From positions 1 through 26,847 of the forward strand of contig CBDDLJ010000001.1 in NCBI GenBank assembly GCA_965230635.1: 26,847 nt of DNA, read 5' to 3'. Made by a program: the position numbers and the translations under genes. The notes beneath the pieces were generated by a model, which was given only the letters and a program-made list of their open reading frames with translations, was not told the DNA's origin and searched no databases. The DNA comes from CBDDLJ01 sp965230635 (lineage in GTDB: Bacteria; Pseudomonadota; Gammaproteobacteria; UBA1113). Positions 1 to 7,535 of this stretch are shown here, in pieces. Each line of letters opens with the position of its first letter. Position 1 is the first letter of the stretch.

Positions 1-217
1 AAAACGGCGATGAACCTTCCGGCAATTGGTTCCCTGAAAAAAGTGCAGCTTGCTCTACACTGTTTAATCCAGAAAAATCTAATCCCATTGATTGTCCAAG
101 CAGACTATTGATAATCACAATTTCAGGCGACGGAGCAGTGTCAGGTTTGAGCTGAGAAAAAAATTGCTTTGGAAGTGTTGTGTAAGTTGTATCAAAATTG
201 AATCCACACTTTTTCAT
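1..217 (-). CDS. selO: Protein adenylyltransferase SelO-like (YdiU/UPF0061), N-terminal part only
   Basis: The reverse strand reads from ATG at 217 off the left edge, giving about 72 residues. The opening has the family's FxFDxxYxxLPxxFF pattern (residues 6-20). It continues with a segment ending in FSGNQLPEGS before the window ends, where SelO proteins have an equivalent SGN-LPEG motif. SelO is a pseudokinase-fold enzyme that transfers AMP from ATP to protein Ser/Thr/Tyr. The catalytic residues lie outside the window, so activity and intactness cannot be judged. The frame stays open for a few codons upstream of the ATG and the ribosome site is weak, so the start is provisional. Upstream on the same strand lie only broken genes. 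Confidence 0.82.
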   Translation of the reverse strand, partial: MKKCGFNFDTTYTTLPKQFFSQLKPDTAPSPEIVIINSLLGQSMGLDFSGLNSVEQAALFSGNQLPEGSSPF

Positions 218-245
218 AGAGCTAATGTCCCGATTTAATAGTACA

Positions 246-503
246 TTATTTAAATACCTCAAAAGGCACTGCTTTTAATTTAGTGTCTTCACAGAAGATC
301 AGCATCACAAGCAGTGTAACCTTATGTTCCCAGCCCAAATATAATATTACCAAACTTAGACATTACACCCTTTTGAAGTCCTGAAATATTATCATCTAAT
401 TTAATTACATCTCGCAAAAAAACGCAAACGGCATATTATCTGCAAGCCAAGAAAATATAATGGCCTTATCTTTTATATCTACAAGTTTAAATGTAATATT
501 CAT
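246..503 (-). pseudogene. Degenerate ORF coupled to the MarR-type gene, possibly GNAT acetyltransferase remnant
   Basis: ATG at 503 overlaps the TGA of the upstream MarR-type gene in an ATGA arrangement, typical of translational coupling. The first frame gives about 33 residues (MNITFKLVDIKDKAIIFSWL...) and then stops. A second frame continues with about 25 residues (DVIKLDDNISGLQKG...). A third runs to the TAA at 246-248, ending KAVPFEVFK. Joined, they make one short protein of about 85 residues broken by at least two frameshifts. The opening resembles the beta1-alpha1 start of small GNAT acetyltransferases, often paired with MarR regulators, but the assignment is weak and other families are possible. 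Loss of function is the main inference. Confidence 0.45.
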
Positions 504-972
504 TGGTAAGCCTTTCTGCCAGCTGTTAAATCTTTTAGGCACTGTAAAAAATCATCAAAGTCATTATTAATAGGGAAAAAATATTCTTGCTCAAATTTAT
601 CCATAATCTTTTCTACTTTTTTGATTAGTTGTTTACCTGCAGGAAGAAGTTTTGGGTACTTAGCTCGTTCATCACCGGAGGTATGCTTACGCTCTATCAA
701 TCTGCGCTTTTGCAAAGTGTGTAGCACATGGGACGTCATTGTTACACCAGAATCAGTTAATTTTGCCAGATCATTCTGTGTTGATTTTTGGCGCTTAGAT
801 TCAAGAGACTGTAATACAGATAAAAAAACATACTGGGTGTGAGTTAGCCCAGCTGGCTCTAAAACTTTATCACTCATTCTTTTCCAGCTGAAATAAGCCT
901 TATAAATATAAAGCTAGAAGACTCTAATATGCGTATATCGCTTTTATCTGTATTTTTATCATGACCCGCCAT
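500..972 (-). pseudogene. MarR-family winged-helix regulator, frame-broken near the N terminus
   Basis: The natural start is probably ATG at 972, preceded by AGGAGA at 978-983. That frame gives 32 residues (MAGHDKNTDKSDIR...) and stops at 874-876. The rest of the protein continues one frame over through AYFSWKRMSDKVLEPAGLTH and ends at 500. A one-base shift around 890-915 restores a typical MarR protein of about 157 aa: dimerisation helix, then QNDLAKLTDSGVTMTSHVLH as the recognition helices, then ERKHTSGDERAKYPKL as the basic wing with the conserved D-R. Translation from the internal ATG at 877 would give a 125-aa protein lacking the N-terminal dimerisation helix. MarR proteins repress nearby genes, often in response to small ligands. 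An IS256-type element now sits directly upstream, so its native promoter seems displaced. Confidence 0.72.
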
Positions 973-994
973 GATTATCTCCTAAGATATAATG

Positions 995-1007
995 AAATTT
1001 TGTGTAT
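995..1007 (+). repeat. Left inverted-repeat core of the IS256-family element
   Basis: AAATTTTGTGTAT is repeated in inverted form at 2411-2423. It lies only about 12 bases from the ribosome binding site of the MarR-type gene. Confidence 0.75.
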
Positions 1008-1111
1008 GACTATATTCTAGTCATATTAGTTAAACGGTTTATTCCACCATGCATTTGCTGTAAATTATATGGTGTTAAATCAACAATTACGACAGTAGGA
1101 GAAATACACCG

Positions 1112-2404
1112 ATGAGTAAAGATAATGTAATTACGTTAGATGATCCAGCAAAAATAGTTGTCAACGACTAATTAACACAATTTTTACCGGAGCAAGCGCA
1201 AACAATGTTGAAAGCGGCGATCGACGTTGAAGTCAATGAGTTTGTGAGTGCCCACTCAGCTCTAAAATTAGACAGTGGCCATCAACAAGTGGTTCGCAAC
1301 AGTTATTTACCCACCCGGGCCATTCAAACAGGCATTGGCCAAGTGAATGTTACCATTTCGCGTGTGCGCGATCGTGGTCCTGATTCAAAAGAGCGGATTC
1401 AGTTTACCACCTCCTTGATTCCAACGTATATGCGTCGCACCCTAACACTGGATGTCTTGTTGCCTCTACTTTATTTAAAAGGTATTTCCACTGGCGATTT
1501 TCAAACCACCCTAGAGCCAAGATTAGGCAAACAGGCCAAGTCCATTTCACCGAATGTCATCAGTCGTTTAAAAGCCAGTTGGTATGACGATTATCGCACA
1601 TGGCAATCGCGTGATCTGAGTGATAAACATTACGTCTATTGGTGGGTAGATGGGATCTATCTGAAAGCTCGGATGGAAAGTGATAAAACCTGTTTGTTAG
1701 TGATTATTGGTGCGAATAAAGACGGCAGAAAAGAGCCAGTTGCATTTATTGATGGCTTTCGTGAAAGTAAAGAAAGTTGGTTATCATTACGACGTTACTT
1801 GCAAAAACGTGGATTAAAGCAAGGCCCAGTTGCCACTGTCGGAGATGGCGCCCTGGGGTTTTGGGGAGCGTTAGAAGAAGTGTATCCTAAGACAAAAGTG
1901 CAACGTTGTTGGGTGCATAAAACAGCGAATGTATTGAATAAATTACCTAAATCAATACAAGCAAAAGCCAAATCAGACATACATGATATTTACTTAGCAG
2001 CAACATTAACAGATGCTCAGGATGCCTGGCAACAATTTATTGAGCAATATCAACATAAATATCCAAAAGCAACGCAATGTTTGCAAAAAGATAAAACCTC
2101 TCTGCTAACTTTTTATCAATTCCCCGCTGAGCACAGGGTGCACTTGCGAACGACCAACCCAATTGAGTCGACTTTTGCTACTGTCAGACATCGCACTAAA
2201 AAATCAAAAAATTGTTTCTCTAGAAAAACAATTATTGCTAGCGTACTCAAGTTATTAATAGAAGCGCAAAAACGTTGGCGATACCTCAATGGTAGAAAAT
2301 GAGTAGTGCAAGTATTACAATTTGAACAGTTTATTGATGGTATACACGTGGAGGAAATTACACAGAAAAAATTGGAAAAAAATGAAGTTCCTGAGGCTGC
2401 TTAA
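1112..2404 (+). pseudogene. IS256-family transposase with two in-frame stop codons
   Basis: The reading frame from ATG 1112 to TAA 2402-2404 has 430 codons without a frameshift, but is interrupted by TAA at codon 20 (1169-1171) and TGA at codon 397 (2300-2302). The IS256-type DDE residues are in place: D180 (WWVDGIYLKA), D245 (VGDGALGFW) and E352 (TNPIESTFAT), with the conserved CWVHKTANVL helix between the last two. After the second stop the frame still encodes the family-like tail FEQFIDGIHVEE. Reinitiation at ATG 1205 would give a 365-aa protein that keeps the catalytic core but lacks the first 31 residues and the last 34. Two point nonsense mutations in an otherwise clean frame suggest recent inactivation. 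Confidence 0.88.
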
Positions 2405-2410
2405 CTATGA

Positions 2411-2423
2411 ATACACAAAATTT
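2411..2423 (-). repeat. Right inverted-repeat core of the IS256-family element
   Basis: ATACACAAAATTT is the exact reverse complement of 995-1007 and begins six bases after the transposase frame ends. Confidence 0.75.
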
Positions 2424-2432
2424 GACAATAGC

Positions 2433-2642
2433 TCACGCCGTAATTGGTTGTTCATTGGAAATAAGCGTGGTGGTCATGCCGCTGCGTTACTTTACAGCTT
2501 GATTCAAACGTGCAAAATAAACAATATTAACACAAGAGCCTATTTTACCTACCTGCTTGACCAAATCTATTCACTATGACGTGAGGAAATTGATCCTAAA
2601 GCATTACTTCCACAGTTTGTTGATCTTACTGCAGTGAAATGA
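2433..2642 (+). pseudogene. IS66-family transposase (TnpC), 3' fragment with an internal stop
   Basis: The frame reads SRRNWLFIGNKRGGHAAALL and then YSLIQTCKINNINTRAYFTY. This is the strongly conserved C-terminal block of IS66 TnpC, where NWLF-G---GG--AA--YSLI-T-K-N----Y is diagnostic. A TGA at 2577-2579 interrupts the frame, which then goes on to REEIDPKALLPQFVDL and ends at TGA 2640-2642. Everything N-terminal, including the catalytic domain, is missing, and the fragment begins right at the edge of the IS256-type element. It is probably a remnant of an older IS66 insertion truncated by, or recombined with, the later element. Confidence 0.82.
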
Positions 2643-2699
2643 GCCAAATTTAATTAGGTGTGATTATTAGGGGCTTACCTAGAAAAACCCCAAATTAGC

Positions 2700-2728
2700 T
2701 TGACTTACAAGCATTTCGTGATTATCAT
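2700..2728 (+). promoter_or_regulatory. Sigma70-type promoter for the AbiE operon
   Basis: TTGACT at 2700-2705 and TATCAT at 2723-2728 are separated by exactly 17 bases. They lie 46 bases before the ATG of the first operon gene. This is the best promoter match in the 132 bases between the IS66 remnant and that ATG. Confidence 0.55.
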
Positions 2729-2737
2729 GTCTTTATA

Positions 2738-2754
2738 GTTACACTATTTGTAAC
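2738..2754 (+). promoter_or_regulatory. Inverted repeat, candidate AbiEi operator
   Basis: GTTAC at 2738-2742 and GTAAC at 2750-2754 form a palindrome with a 7-base spacer, just downstream of the predicted -10 box. AbiEi antitoxins of known systems bind inverted repeats in their promoter and repress the operon. The position fits that role; the binding is inferred. Confidence 0.4.
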
Positions 2755-2774
2755 CTTACGGACATGGTAATCTT

Positions 2775-3581
2775 ATGAACTTGAAATTATACATAAAAGA
2801 CGTCAGAAAAGACGGAAAACGATACTTCACCATTAAAGATGTCATCAAAAAATTTCAAATTTCGCATTCTTATGCAAGAGTTGCATTACATAGGCTAATT
2901 AAGACTGGTGATATCATCTCACCAGCCAGGGGCTTATACATTATTGTCCCCCCAGAGCACCAGCACCATGGCTCTATTCCACCACAAGAATTAGTACCTT
3001 TGGTAATGAGGTATTTAGATGCCAATTATTATGTTGCCTTGTTGAGTGCGGGATTATTGCATGGGGCAACCCATCAAAAACCAGCAAGATTCCAAGTCAT
3101 ATCAGATAAACGTATCAAGCACCCTTCATCTTTTGGTGATGTGGAAATTGATTATATTTATAAAAAATCTATTTTAAATTTACCAACTCAAGATTTTACT
3201 GTGGCTACTGGCTATCTTAAAGTTGCAACTCCTGAATTGGTTGCGCTTGATTTATTTAAATACCCTGATCATGCTGGCGGTTTAAACCATATTGCAACAG
3301 TATTTTCAGAGCTCACTGAAACCTTAGATCCGATTAAATTAATAGAACTTGCAAAAAATACCAATTCTGAATGTCAATTGCAGCGTATTGGTTACATTTT
3401 AGACCACATTGATCTTATGGATGAAGATAATGCTGAAATAACAATTAATGCTCTTGCCAAGCATGTGCAGAAAAATAAGCCAAAGTATCTTCCTCTTGCA
3501 TCTGAAATTTCTAAAACAGGTTATCCAAGATGTAAGAAGTGGAGGATTATTGAAAATACAGAAATAGAGAGTGATTTATGA
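2775..3581 (+). CDS. abiEi: AbiEi-type antitoxin / transcriptional regulator of a type IV toxin-antitoxin system
   Basis: 268 aa. Residues 1 to about 65 form the AbiEi winged helix (YFTIKDVIKKFQISHSYARV, then a wing ending ISPARGLYIIVP). The conserved AbiEi segment NYYVALLSAGLLHGATHQKP follows at about 85-104, and then a basic C-terminal domain. Known AbiEi proteins repress their own operon through the N-terminal domain and neutralise the AbiEii nucleotidyltransferase, classically without stable protein contact. It is the first gene of a five-gene operon and overlaps the next by four bases (ATGA). The ATG is 46 bases after a good promoter and an inverted repeat. Length and both domains are normal, so it looks intact. 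Confidence 0.88.
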   Translation: MNLKLYIKDVRKDGKRYFTIKDVIKKFQISHSYARVALHRLIKTGDIISPARGLYIIVPPEHQHHGSIPPQELVPLVMRYLDANYYVALLSAGLLHGATHQKPARFQVISDKRIKHPSSFGDVEIDYIYKKSILNLPTQDFTVATGYLKVATPELVALDLFKYPDHAGGLNHIATVFSELTETLDPIKLIELAKNTNSECQLQRIGYILDHIDLMDEDNAEITINALAKHVQKNKPKYLPLASEISKTGYPRCKKWRIIENTEIESDL

Positions 3582-4363
3582 TTCCAGAAAATTTTATTGA
3601 AAGTTGGCGTAAAACTGTCCCATGGCAAATGGATGAACAAATAGAACAAGATTTAATTATTAGCCGAACATTAGTTGATTTATATAACGACCCGCATATT
3701 AGGGAAGCGCTTGTGTTTAGAGGCGGCACTGCGCTAAATAAACTGTTTATAGAACCTCCAGCAAGATATAGTGAGGACATAGATTTTGTGCAAAAAAGAC
3801 CTGATCCTATTGGACAGACCATCGATGCTATTAGGAAGTTACTAAAACTATGGATGGGGGATCCAAAATGGAAAATCACGCAACGTGGAGCAAAGCTAAT
3901 TTATAAATATGAATCTGCAAACCAAGTCCCTGCAAAGCTTAAAATTGAAATAAATACAACAGAACATTTTCAGGTATTGCCTTTAAAAACAGTTCCTTTT
4001 TCTACAAATTCTGAATGGTTCAAAGGAAGTGCAGACATTATTACTTATGAAATAGATGAGTTGATAGCCACAAAACTAAGAGCACTCTATCAAAGGCGTA
4101 AAGGACGTGATTTATTTGATGTATGGTATGCAGTAGATCGTAAATTAATTAACCTAGATAAAGTGTTTGATATATTTTTTGAATATAATGCCCACAACAA
4201 TGTAAAAATTTCTGGAGAAGATTTTATAAAAAATATTGAGTTAAAAAAGAATCACCGTGACTTTAATATGGATATGAGAGTTTTATTGCCTTCTAAACTA
4301 CATTGGAACTTTGATGAAGCATACCAGTTTGTTTTAGATAATGTTATCAGCAGGCTGCCATGA
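3578..4363 (+). CDS. abiEii: AbiEii-type nucleotidyltransferase toxin
   Basis: 261 aa. The NTase motifs of AbiEii toxins are visible in order: FRGGTALNKLF (residues 48-57), SEDIDF (65-70) carrying the metal-binding acidic pair, KLKIEIN (120-126), and ELIATKLRALYQRRKGRDLF (161-180) with the conserved lysine and aspartate. Characterised members transfer nucleotides to RNA (for example tRNA acceptor ends in the mycobacterial MenT toxins) and stop growth; the donor and target here are unknown. It overlaps both neighbours by four bases, so toxin and antitoxin are translationally coupled. All key motifs are present, so the toxin is predicted to be active. Confidence 0.88.
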   Translation: MIPENFIESWRKTVPWQMDEQIEQDLIISRTLVDLYNDPHIREALVFRGGTALNKLFIEPPARYSEDIDFVQKRPDPIGQTIDAIRKLLKLWMGDPKWKITQRGAKLIYKYESANQVPAKLKIEINTTEHFQVLPLKTVPFSTNSEWFKGSADIITYEIDELIATKLRALYQRRKGRDLFDVWYAVDRKLINLDKVFDIFFEYNAHNNVKISGEDFIKNIELKKNHRDFNMDMRVLLPSKLHWNFDEAYQFVLDNVISRLP

Positions 4364-5169
4364 AACTAGCTTGGGTTACTGATATTCATCTGAATTTTCT
4401 AGAATATCCTGACAGAAGAAGATTCTATCAGGATATTGTCGCTACAAAATCTAATGCGGTTTTGATTAGTGGCGACATTGCTGAGGCACCAACTGTTTCT
4501 AATATTCTTGAAGAAATGGTAAAGCATACTACTAAGCCAATTTATTTTGTTTTGGGTAACCATGATTATTATCAAAGCAGCGTTACAAATGTTAGACAAA
4601 AAGTTAATCAGTTATCCCAAGAAAATCCATCAGTAAATTGGTTGCCTGAAACTGGTTTGGTGCAATTAAGTAAAGATACTCTGCTGCTTGGAGAAGATTG
4701 CTGGGCTGATGGCCGTTACGGCAATTATGCTGATAGCAGAGTGATGCTTAATGATAGCCGCATGATTCAAGAGCTTCGAGCAGGTAACATTATTAGTAAA
4801 TACCAGCTTCTAAATGCGATGCAGAAATTAGCTGATAGCGATGCTGAAAGATTAAAGAAAAATGTGCAATTAGTAATGCAGCAATATTCGCCTAAAAGAA
4901 TCATTGTTTTAGTCCATGTGCCACCTTTTAGAGAAAGCTGTATGCATGAAGGAGAAATCAGCAATGATGATTACTTGCCATTCTTTTCCTCAAAAATAAC
5001 CGGCGATGTGTTGCTGGAAGCAGCAAAAGCCAATCCAGGCATCGATTTCTTAGTTTTATGTGGCCATACCCATAGCAGCTCCTACTACAAACCTCTTGAT
5101 AATTTAGCAGTAAAAGCAGGTGGCGTGGAATATGGCAAACCTATTGTTCAGGAAATTATTGAGTTATGA
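4360..5169 (+). CDS. Calcineurin-like metallophosphoesterase in the AbiE operon
   Basis: 269 aa, with the complete dinuclear-metal set of the calcineurin-like superfamily: D8-x-H10 (WVTDIH), GD at 38-39 (LISGDI), GNHD at 66-69, VH at 185-186 and GHTH at 235-238. No signal peptide or membrane segment is seen, so it should be cytoplasmic. The family cleaves phosphomonoesters or phosphodiesters, including nucleotides, nucleic acids and phosphoproteins; the sequence does not identify the substrate. ATGA overlaps with the toxin gene upstream and the kinase gene downstream place it firmly in the operon. A role in reversing nucleotidylation or phosphorylation made by its neighbours is plausible but inferred. 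Confidence 0.85.
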   Translation: MKLAWVTDIHLNFLEYPDRRRFYQDIVATKSNAVLISGDIAEAPTVSNILEEMVKHTTKPIYFVLGNHDYYQSSVTNVRQKVNQLSQENPSVNWLPETGLVQLSKDTLLLGEDCWADGRYGNYADSRVMLNDSRMIQELRAGNIISKYQLLNAMQKLADSDAERLKKNVQLVMQQYSPKRIIVLVHVPPFRESCMHEGEISNDDYLPFFSSKITGDVLLEAAKANPGIDFLVLCGHTHSSSYYKPLDNLAVKAGGVEYGKPIVQEIIEL

Positions 5170-6281
5170 AGAAAATCACTGAAAGACAACAAACATACAA
5201 CAAGATATCTAATACTTTAGCCTGCATGGGCAATAAACAGCTAGAACATCTCCTTATTAATGGCAAAGCAATGCACAAAGGCATCGGTGGGTCGTCGTTA
5301 CAAATAGACATAGATAACACGCCTGTTTTTGTGAAAAAAGTACCGCTAACAAACTTAGAGTTGCAGCCAGAAAATTATATGTCTACTGCCAATACTTTTA
5401 ATTTGCCAATGTGTTATCAATACGGTATTGGCTCAACTGGCTTTGGAGCCTGGCGCGAATTAGCAGCGCATGTCATGACAACCAATTGGGTTATCTCTGG
5501 TCAATGTCCTAATTTTCCAATTATGTATCATTGGCGAATACTGAAAGACACTATCAACACAAGCATTTCAAATGAAGATCAAATTGCTTTAGATAAAGAC
5601 GCTACTTATTGGGAAAATAATGCACCAATAAATAGTCGATTAAAAGCAATAGCATTGGCAACACATCATACTTATTTATTTTTAGAATTTATTCCCGATC
5701 GCCTTTATGGGTGGTTAAATAAACAATTATCCACCAATGAAAATGCCGCTATTAATGCCGTTAGATTAGTTGAAAACCAAATGCAAAAAATCAATTATTT
5801 TATGGGCGCTCAAAACTTTCTACACATGGATACACATTTTGAAAATATTTTAACTGATGGGGAACGGCTATATTACAGCGATTTTGGTTTGGCTTTATCC
5901 CAAAAATTTCAACTGTCTTCATCCGAAGAAGATTTTTTTAGAGAAAATGTTAGTTATGATAAAGCAAGTGGTATTGTAAATTTATTGCATTGCCTTATCA
6001 CCTACATGAATAAAAGCCAGTTACTTCAAAAAACGAAAATTGTTCAAGGGATACGGGGGCATGGTTCAACTTTCAAGAGTGACCTTAATCAATTTAAAGA
6101 AATACTAGGGTATTACATAAATAAAAATATATCTGGGCCTATAGCCTTTATTGATAAAGTCATTCAAAACTATGCATCTGTTGCAATTCAAATGGATGAA
6201 TTCTACTGCTCCATACAAGGTGATAAATCAACAAAATATCCTGATGAATCAATGCAAAGATTATTAAATGAATTGGTTTAA
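5166..6281 (+). CDS. Protein-kinase-like protein in the AbiE operon
   Basis: 371 aa. Kinase-fold landmarks: VFVKKVPL with the candidate ATP-binding lysine at 57/58, WRELAAH with a possible alpha-C glutamate at 98, a hinge-like LFLEFIPDRLYGWL, a catalytic loop HMDTHFEN (H220, D222, N227) and DFG at 239-241. The HxDxxxxN plus DFG pair suggests real catalysis rather than a pseudokinase. The N-terminal 35 residues and the roughly 100 after DFG have no recognisable features. Targets could be proteins or small molecules. It overlaps the phosphoesterase gene by four bases and the next kinase-like gene by 14, so it is expected to be co-produced with them. Confidence 0.75.
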   Translation: MKKITERQQTYNKISNTLACMGNKQLEHLLINGKAMHKGIGGSSLQIDIDNTPVFVKKVPLTNLELQPENYMSTANTFNLPMCYQYGIGSTGFGAWRELAAHVMTTNWVISGQCPNFPIMYHWRILKDTINTSISNEDQIALDKDATYWENNAPINSRLKAIALATHHTYLFLEFIPDRLYGWLNKQLSTNENAAINAVRLVENQMQKINYFMGAQNFLHMDTHFENILTDGERLYYSDFGLALSQKFQLSSSEEDFFRENVSYDKASGIVNLLHCLITYMNKSQLLQKTKIVQGIRGHGSTFKSDLNQFKEILGYYINKNISGPIAFIDKVIQNYASVAIQMDEFYCSIQGDKSTKYPDESMQRLLNELV

Positions 6282-7134
6282 AGAAAACATCATCAAGATT
6301 TATGGAGCCAAAGGTCAGCAATGGCTTGACTCATCACCTAAAATCACCGCTAAAATAGCTGAAGAACATAATCTATCTGGTTTAGCTCCAGTAAATAACA
6401 TGACATTTAATTATGTTGCTAGTGGGTATCAAAACGATAAACCCATCATATTAAAAATTGGCATGAACAGTAAAGCTTTAGCTAAAGAGGCATCGTGCCT
6501 AAAAGCTTTTGCAAAACATGCCGTGACTGAAGTTATAGCTCACGATAACAACATGATTATCATGCAACGTGCAGTACCTGGTAGCACCCTCAAAGATTAT
6601 TTTCCAGATAATGATGAAGAGACAACAAATATTCTATGCACAAGTATAAAAGAGCTTCACAAGGCATCAATTCCAGAAAGCCATAACTTCCATCATTTAA
6701 ACGAATTATTTAAGACGTTAGATCAAAAGTTAGATATACCAGATGAAATTTTAACTAAAGCTAAACACCTCAGGGATGACTTACTGAAATCAATAACAAA
6801 TGAAGTACTGTTACATGGCGATTTACATCACGATAACATTTTACAAAATGGTGATAGCTGGCTGGTAATTGATCCCAAAGGATTTATTGGTGATCCCGCA
6901 TTTGAACCAGCTGCTTATCTTTGCAACCCCATCCCCGAATTGCTTCAAGAAAATCAGCCGTGCGAAATTATAAAAAATCGCATTAACATTTGTAGCGCTC
7001 AGCTTGGTATCGACTCAAAAAGAATCGCTGACTGGCTTTATGCAAAATCTGTTTTATGCTGGGCCTGGAGCTTGGAGGATAACCTTGATGCTAGTTATTG
7101 GCATAATTTGTTAGAAAAAATGTCAACTAATTGA
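6268..7134 (+). CDS. APH(6)/streptomycin-6-kinase-like phosphotransferase in the AbiE operon
   Basis: 288 aa, last gene of the operon, beginning 14 bases before the end of the previous kinase-like gene. It carries the aminoglycoside/hydroxyurea phosphotransferase signature LLHGDLHHDNIL (catalytic D185, N190), then VIDPKGFIGDPAFEPA (metal-binding D202), with a candidate ATP lysine at 63 (ILKIG). This matches the APH(6) branch that includes streptomycin 6-kinases. In this operon a role in antibiotic resistance is not the obvious reading; it could phosphorylate a small molecule, a nucleotide or a protein. The converging remnant downstream overlaps its last codons. Confidence 0.82.
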   Translation: MNWFKENIIKIYGAKGQQWLDSSPKITAKIAEEHNLSGLAPVNNMTFNYVASGYQNDKPIILKIGMNSKALAKEASCLKAFAKHAVTEVIAHDNNMIIMQRAVPGSTLKDYFPDNDEETTNILCTSIKELHKASIPESHNFHHLNELFKTLDQKLDIPDEILTKAKHLRDDLLKSITNEVLLHGDLHHDNILQNGDSWLVIDPKGFIGDPAFEPAAYLCNPIPELLQENQPCEIIKNRINICSAQLGIDSKRIADWLYAKSVLCWAWSLEDNLDASYWHNLLEKMSTN

Positions 7135-7339
7135 TCGAGATATACAAATCATCCAAAGTTCTATTAATGATTTTAGTTAATTCTTGCAAATCAAAATCAG
7201 GGCAATATCTAGGATACTCTCTGTCTAGCTCATATGAATGCTTATCAAGCAATTGATAATTATATTTGCTCATAACAACGACATCCAAACCTTTTTCCAG
7301 ATAATTTTTTTCTGAATGTGCTCCAATCCCACCATCATA
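7127..7339 (-). pseudogene. 3' remnant of an unidentified gene
   Basis: The reverse frame is open for about 70 codons (YDGGIGAHSEKNYLEKGLDV, then VVMSKYNYQLLDKHSYELDR...) and ends at TAG 7127-7129, inside the convergent kinase-like gene. A stop at 7340-7342 closes it upstream, so no proper start exists; the only internal ATG (7273) would give 48 residues. The amino acid composition is protein-like, and I do not recognise the family. It is most simply the tail of a gene lost when the accessory segment next to the tRNA was rearranged. Confidence 0.4.
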
Positions 7340-7444
7340 CTAAAGAACTATCAAGCAAGATAACTGCAACGTGGTAACACTCTCTAGCGCGACTTTACTA
7401 AGACATTGCCAAAATCCAACAAAAACTTTTCGAGAATTAAAAAC

Positions 7445-7535
7445 TGGCGGAGAGAGAGGGATTCGAACCCTCGATACGCTATTAACGTATACACACTTTC
7501 CAGGCGTGCTCCTTAAACCACTCGGACACCTCTCC
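7445..7535 (-). tRNA. serX: tRNA-Ser (GGA anticodon)
   Basis: The reverse strand folds as a class II tRNA: acceptor stem GGAGAGG at the 5' end (7529-7535) pairing with the 3' strand before G-CCA (CCA encoded at 7445-7447), D arm with GAGTGGTTTAAGGAGC, anticodon stem CACGC/GTGTG around the loop CTGGAAA giving anticodon GGA, a long variable arm, and T loop GGTTCGAATCC. The long variable arm and GGA anticodon identify a serine tRNA reading UCC/UCU. The 3' end points toward the AbiE operon and the IS remnants. The gene symbol is a generic choice. Confidence 0.93.

Larger units (their letters stand above)
988..2430 (+). mobile_element. IS256-family insertion sequence, inactive copy
   Basis: The element consists of a DDE transposase gene (1112-2404) flanked by inverted ends that share a perfect 13-base core at 995-1007 and 2411-2423. 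The exact tips are uncertain because the bases outside this core match poorly, and no direct target duplication is visible. The left flank is the ribosome-site region of the MarR-type gene and the right flank is an IS66 transposase fragment. These different contexts, with no duplication, suggest an old insertion or a later deletion at one end. Two in-frame stops in the transposase make it non-autonomous. Confidence 0.8.

Noticed and set aside
2300..2302. TGA in the IS256-type transposase as a recoding (readthrough or selenocysteine) site
   Set aside because: No stem-loop is evident and a second stop (TAA at codon 20) in the same frame points to simple nonsense mutations.
2322..2579. An 85-codon ORF starting inside the IS256-type transposase
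   Set aside because: Its start lies in the wrong frame of the transposase tail; only the second half is meaningful, as the IS66 fragment.
6268..7134. A streptomycin resistance gene
   Set aside because: Motifs match the APH(6) branch, but the tight operon with AbiE genes and another kinase gives no support for a drug-resistance role; substrate left open.
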